Position numbers and translations under genes: made by a program
In this document: in pieces, positions 6,339-8,437 of the stretch
Numbering within the stretch: position 1 is the stretch's first letter
Layout: every line of letters starts with the position of its first letter
Notes under the pieces: model-generated
Database searches by the model: none
Seen by the model: only the letters and a program-made list of their open reading frames with translations
What the model was told of the DNA's origin: nothing
NCBI GenBank assembly: GCA_027625205.1
Contig: JAQBVZ010000021.1
Coordinates: 1 to 8,437, forward strand
Source of the DNA: Chloroflexota bacterium
Lineage (GTDB): Bacteria > Chloroflexota > Dehalococcoidia > Lucifugimonadales > Australimonadaceae
DNA length: 8,437 bases
Direction: 5' to 3'

Positions 6339-7385
6339 TTAATCGCTGCCCTCATTTGACGCCGATGCACGCGTGTTGACTGCCCATCGTGCAATTTGCG
6401 CCTGCCGGATGAAGAAAACAACGCCACCAGTAACCACAATGCTCAGATAGCTGATTGAACGGTCCAGCAGAGCCACTGCCACTGCCTCCTCACGCACAAG
6501 TGAGAGCATGAGCAGCCCGGTAATGCCTGGTTCCACAATGCCCAGACCTCCCGGCGTTAACGGCACCGCAGTGAGCAGACCGTTAGCCAACGGCACAAAG
6601 AGTACCAGGCCTAGGGTTACCGGGACACCCAAGGCTTGGAGTACGAAAAAAAGTCGGCCAACCTCCGCCAACCAGCCAATGACACCCAGGATGAACGCCC
6701 AGTGAAGCCGCTTGAAGCTGCCCATGGTGCCCGCGTGAAACCGGTGATAGGCGTCTTCTAGCGTTTGCGGCAGCCGGTGTGATATCCACCTATGCAGGAG
6801 CAGCATTCCCAGAAGAGTACCGGTCACGGCAAGCAAAAAGGCGCCTGCCAACGCAACAAACAGTGGTGATGGTCTGACATCCCCACCCGCGTAAAGGACG
6901 CCCGCTGCCGCTACCAGGAGTACGAACACCACAACCACGTCTACAACTCTATCCGCCACCACCGTGCCCATGGAGCGGGGGAAGCTGGTGCCATAGTCCT
7001 CAGCGTGGGCATAGGCGCGGTACGCGTCTCCCAAGCGGAACCACGTCACTGAATTGGCGAACCACGCCATCAGGATAACCCTGCCGCAGTAAAACGTGGA
7101 CGGTAGTTTTTCGCTAGACCCTTCATTACGAGCCGTGTTGCCAAGCAGGAGCCGCCACCGGGCGCCCCGGAAGATAAACGTGCTGTAGTGGACCAAGACG
7201 GCCAGCGCAAACCACCATGGGTTGCTGGACCGTATCCTCTCCCACGTAGACCCCCAGTCAAGCTCAAACCGGGTGATCAGCAACACAGCCAGCACAGGGA
7301 CAAGGATGAAGGAAATCAGCGTTGGCCAAGAGAGGAAGCGTCTCTTGAGAGAGGGCCTAGACCCGTTGGATTGTGCTCCGCTCAT
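6339..7385 (-). CDS. UPF0104 / lysylphosphatidylglycerol synthase transmembrane-region family membrane protein (flippase-like)
   Basis: A 348-residue inner-membrane protein of the PF03706 family (the AglD/MprF-flippase-like group). Hydrophobic segments are seen at roughly 21-39, 57-72, 101-115, 147-167, 174-197, 228-249, 256-275, 285-297 and 311-326, with a basic N-terminus (LKRR). Family signatures present are RLGDAYRAY at 117-125, DRVVD at 145-149 and PLTPGGLGIVEPG at 275-287, the conserved proline/glycine loop. It lacks the C-terminal aminoacyl-transferase domain of true MprF, so it is more likely a lipid or lipid-linked-sugar flippase-like protein than an LPG synthase. The substrate is unknown. 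The ATG at 7385 starts 7 nt after the rsmG stop with a poor ribosome site, suggesting translation coupled to rsmG. An upstream in-frame TGA overlaps the spacer and rules out a longer form. Confidence 0.88.
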   Translation of the reverse strand: MSGAQSNGSRPSLKRRFLSWPTLISFILVPVLAVLLITRFELDWGSTWERIRSSNPWWFALAVLVHYSTFIFRGARWRLLLGNTARNEGSSEKLPSTFYCGRVILMAWFANSVTWFRLGDAYRAYAHAEDYGTSFPRSMGTVVADRVVDVVVVFVLLVAAAGVLYAGGDVRPSPLFVALAGAFLLAVTGTLLGMLLLHRWISHRLPQTLEDAYHRFHAGTMGSFKRLHWAFILGVIGWLAEVGRLFFVLQALGVPVTLGLVLFVPLANGLLTAVPLTPGGLGIVEPGITGLLMLSLVREEAVAVALLDRSISYLSIVVTGGVVFFIRQAQIARWAVNTRASASNEGSD

Positions 7386-7392
7386 GGCTCAC

Positions 7393-8121
7393 TTAAAGCG
7401 CTGTAATAAGGGGACGTTTGGACGGTATCCCCACGCGGCGGGGATACCGCTCAGGCGTAAGTATCTCTTTCTTCACAACCACTGCCACTGAGTCTTGCGG
7501 TAAGCCGTCTGTACTCACTGACGCCACCGCCACTACTTTGCCACCTAACTCATCCAGCGTCAGCGTTGACCGCCGGATCTCTGACGCTACGTCACCGCGT
7601 TGGGGGATAACTACCACGCCGCCAACCCGGCTCAGAGGCAGGGTCAACTCAAGAGCGACAGGCAGCGGGCCTAGTGCCCTGGCAGTGACCACGTCAAAAG
7701 ATTCCCTGTATTGGGATAACCGTGCCGTGTCTTCCGCCCGTCGCACCACCACCTCCACCTCACCTAGGCCCAACTCTCCCACCAGCCACACCAAAAAGTC
7801 TGCCTTCTTTTGAGTCGCCTCCACCAGCACCAGATGCAGATGCGGAAGTACCAGCTTTATGGGTACGCCAGGGAATCCAGCACCCGCGCCTACATCCACC
7901 ACTCGCTGCGCGTCGGGTGCCCAATGACGCAGCACAGGGATCAATGAGAGCGAGTCCAAGAAGTGGACCTGCTCAATCCTCTCCAGTGCCTTCTGTGAAG
8001 TTAAGTTCACGCGCTGGTTCCAAGCCTCCAACCCCAACTTATACCGTCGGAATTGGTCCAGTTGGTCGGAGGATAGCTCCACCCCTAGGGCTGAGGTCAT
8101 TTGGTGAAGCTGTTCTAGCAC
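7393..8121 (-). CDS. rsmG: 16S rRNA (guanine-527-N7)-methyltransferase RsmG (GidB)
   Basis: A 242-residue SAM-dependent methyltransferase that modifies G527 of 16S rRNA in the cytoplasm; in other bacteria its loss can give low-level streptomycin resistance. Motifs in order are WNQRVNLTS at 34-42, HFLDSLSL at 53-60, the SAM-binding loop DVGAGAGFPGVPIK at 76-89, VEATQKKADFL at 100-110, VTARALGPL at 145-153 and the conserved tail RYPRRVGIPSKRPL at 225-238. Length matches the longer (about 240-residue) form found in many bacteria. The start is GTG at 8121, with AAAGGGA (8135-8129) 7 nt upstream. An ATG at 8126 is out of frame and meets a stop after three codons. It is the first gene of the minus-strand run, divergent from the RAM-domain gene, with its own extended -10. 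Codons near its 3' end form a perfect 10-bp inverted repeat. Confidence 0.97.
   Translation of the reverse strand: MLEQLHQMTSALGVELSSDQLDQFRRYKLGLEAWNQRVNLTSQKALERIEQVHFLDSLSLIPVLRHWAPDAQRVVDVGAGAGFPGVPIKLVLPHLHLVLVEATQKKADFLVWLVGELGLGEVEVVVRRAEDTARLSQYRESFDVVTARALGPLPVALELTLPLSRVGGVVVIPQRGDVASEIRRSTLTLDELGGKVVAVASVSTDGLPQDSVAVVVKKEILTPERYPRRVGIPSKRPLITAL
7423..7449 (-). other. Perfect 10-bp inverted repeat inside the 3' end of rsmG
   Basis: CGGTATCCCC (7423-7432) and GGGGATACCG (7440-7449) are exact reverse complements around a 7-nt loop. They encode part of the conserved RYPRRVGIP tail of RsmG. No T-run follows on the transcript, so it is not an intrinsic terminator. As RNA it would be a very stable hairpin about 40 nt before the start codon of the membrane-protein gene. 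Confidence 0.6.
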
Positions 8122-8128
8122 GCCATCG

Positions 8129-8135
8129 TCCCTTT
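8129..8135 (-). promoter_or_regulatory. rsmG ribosome binding site
   Basis: AAAGGGA on the minus strand stands 7 nt before the GTG start of rsmG and supports that start over the later ATG at codon 8. Confidence 0.6.
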
Positions 8136-8144
8136 CAAAAGCCG

Positions 8145-8157
8145 TGCTATTATAGCA
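8145..8157 (-). promoter_or_regulatory. rsmG extended -10 promoter element within a symmetric 13-mer
   Basis: The minus strand reads TGCTATAATAGCA, giving a consensus extended -10 (TG, one base, TATAAT; hexamer at 8154-8149). A -35 at 17 nt would be TAGGCG (8177-8172), only three matches, as is usual when the extended -10 carries recognition. Transcription should begin near 8142, leaving about 20 nt of leader to the GTG. The same bases on the plus strand read TGCTATTATAGCA, another extended -10-like sequence. Confidence 0.6.
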
Positions 8158-8202
8158 TCGGGCATCCTATCCGCCTACGACGTACCGTGCATATGCCCAT
8201 CG

Positions 8203-8231
8203 TTGACGGAGGTAGTGCACCCGCATATCAT
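8203..8231 (+). promoter_or_regulatory. Sigma70-like promoter of the RAM-domain gene
   Basis: TTGACG (8203-8208) and TATCAT (8226-8231) are each five of six matches to consensus and are separated by exactly 17 nt. Start of transcription would be near 8238, about 50 nt before the ATG at 8289. Confidence 0.6.
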
Positions 8232-8274
8232 CCTCTTGCCGTCCATCGTGGGATGACCACCAAGACGGGGTTTT

Positions 8275-8284
8275 AAAGGGGGAG
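8275..8284 (+). promoter_or_regulatory. Ribosome binding site of the RAM-domain gene
   Basis: AAAGGGGGAG ends 4 nt before the ATG at 8289, a strong purine-rich site that fixes this start. Confidence 0.65.
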
Positions 8285-8288
8285 CACC

Positions 8289-8437
8289 ATGGCAGCGACA
8301 AAAGCATTTGTACTTATTGAGACGGCAGTGGGCAAGACGCGGGAGGTGGCTGACACACTCCGATTAGTAGGGGGCGTAACCTCCGTTGATTTGGTCACCG
8401 GCCCGTATGACCTTATTGTCGTCCTTGAAGCCAATGA
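8289..8437 (+). CDS. Stand-alone Lrp/AsnC ligand-binding (RAM) domain protein, N-terminal part (runs off the window)
   Basis: The visible 49 codons begin MAATKAFVLIETAVGKTREV and continue to a TGPYDLIVVLEAN segment. This is the beta-alpha-beta-beta start of the RAM (AsnC_trans_reg2) fold; GPYD is its usual turn. The protein begins directly with the first RAM strand, so the DNA-binding helix-turn-helix of true Lrp/AsnC regulators is absent. Complete stand-alone forms are usually about 75-80 residues, so roughly 30 residues are missing past the edge. Such proteins bind small ligands, often amino acids, and assemble as dimers or larger rings; their job is mostly unproven. It is transcribed away from rsmG with its own promoter and a strong ribosome site. 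Without a helix-turn-helix it cannot by itself be assumed to regulate the neighbouring operon. Confidence 0.85.
   Translation, partial: MAATKAFVLIETAVGKTREVADTLRLVGGVTSVDLVTGPYDLIVVLEAN

Noticed and set aside
7423..7449. Intrinsic terminator after rsmG
   Set aside because: The stem is strong but lies inside the coding region and has no T-run after it on the transcript.
8124..8126. ATG just upstream of the rsmG GTG as the true start
   Set aside because: It is out of frame and terminates after three codons; the GTG at 8121 has the properly spaced ribosome site.
7722..8276. 184-residue plus-strand ORF across the rsmG start and the divergent region
   Set aside because: Proline-rich low-complexity translation antisense to conserved rsmG motifs; the inner 28-codon ORF from ATG 8193 also lacks a ribosome site.

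Overview
The window looks like a stretch of a Chloroflexota-type genome, most likely Dehalococcoidia/SAR202-like. This placement is an inference from protein style: a stand-alone Lrp/AsnC ligand-binding (RAM) protein, a DxH-type amidohydrolase, an HpaI-like aldolase, a fused FAD/Fe-S 2-hydroxyacid dehydrogenase and an MGH1-like glycosidase. No ribosomal RNA or other phylogenetic marker confirms it, apart from the ordinary housekeeping gene rsmG. The DNA is gene-dense with moderate to high GC. I see no mobile element, CRISPR array or tRNA, and no gene-free stretch reaches 300 bases.

Seven genes lie on the minus strand and read from right to left. In order of transcription they are rsmG (8121-7393), a UPF0104/LPG-synthase-TM-like membrane protein (7385-6339), an HpaI-type aldolase (6323-5553), a beta-hydroxyacid dehydrogenase of the tartronate semialdehyde reductase/3-hydroxyisobutyrate dehydrogenase family (5547-4651), a GlcD-GlcF fused FAD/Fe-S dehydrogenase (4486-1556), a PF04909 amidohydrolase (1532-393) and the first 116 codons of an (alpha/alpha)6-barrel glycosidase (349-1, running off the edge). 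Gaps are 5 to 43 nt except for 164 nt before the FAD/Fe-S gene. One plus-strand gene, the RAM protein, starts at 8289 and runs off the right edge.

The two outward-reading units share a 167-nt divergent region (8122-8288). It holds an extended -10 for rsmG embedded in a near-symmetric 13-mer, a good sigma70-like promoter for the RAM gene (TTGACG, 17 nt, TATCAT), and three copies of CCATCGT.

The aldolase and reductase are ordered as in the known garL-garR arrangement, where tartronate semialdehyde made by the aldolase is reduced to glycerate. With a 2-hydroxyacid dehydrogenase, a possible lactonase-like amidohydrolase and a glycosidase related to glucosyl/mannosylglycerate hydrolases, the middle and left part may be a sugar-acid or hydroxyacid catabolic cassette joined behind a housekeeping pair. 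That is inference, since each family has broad substrate ranges.

The most unusual non-coding signal is at 4587-4666. Eight consecutive 10-nt units each begin with GC, contain nested inverted repeats, and run into the last codons of the reductase gene. A C/T-rich leader on the transcript lies beside it, before the FAD/Fe-S gene.
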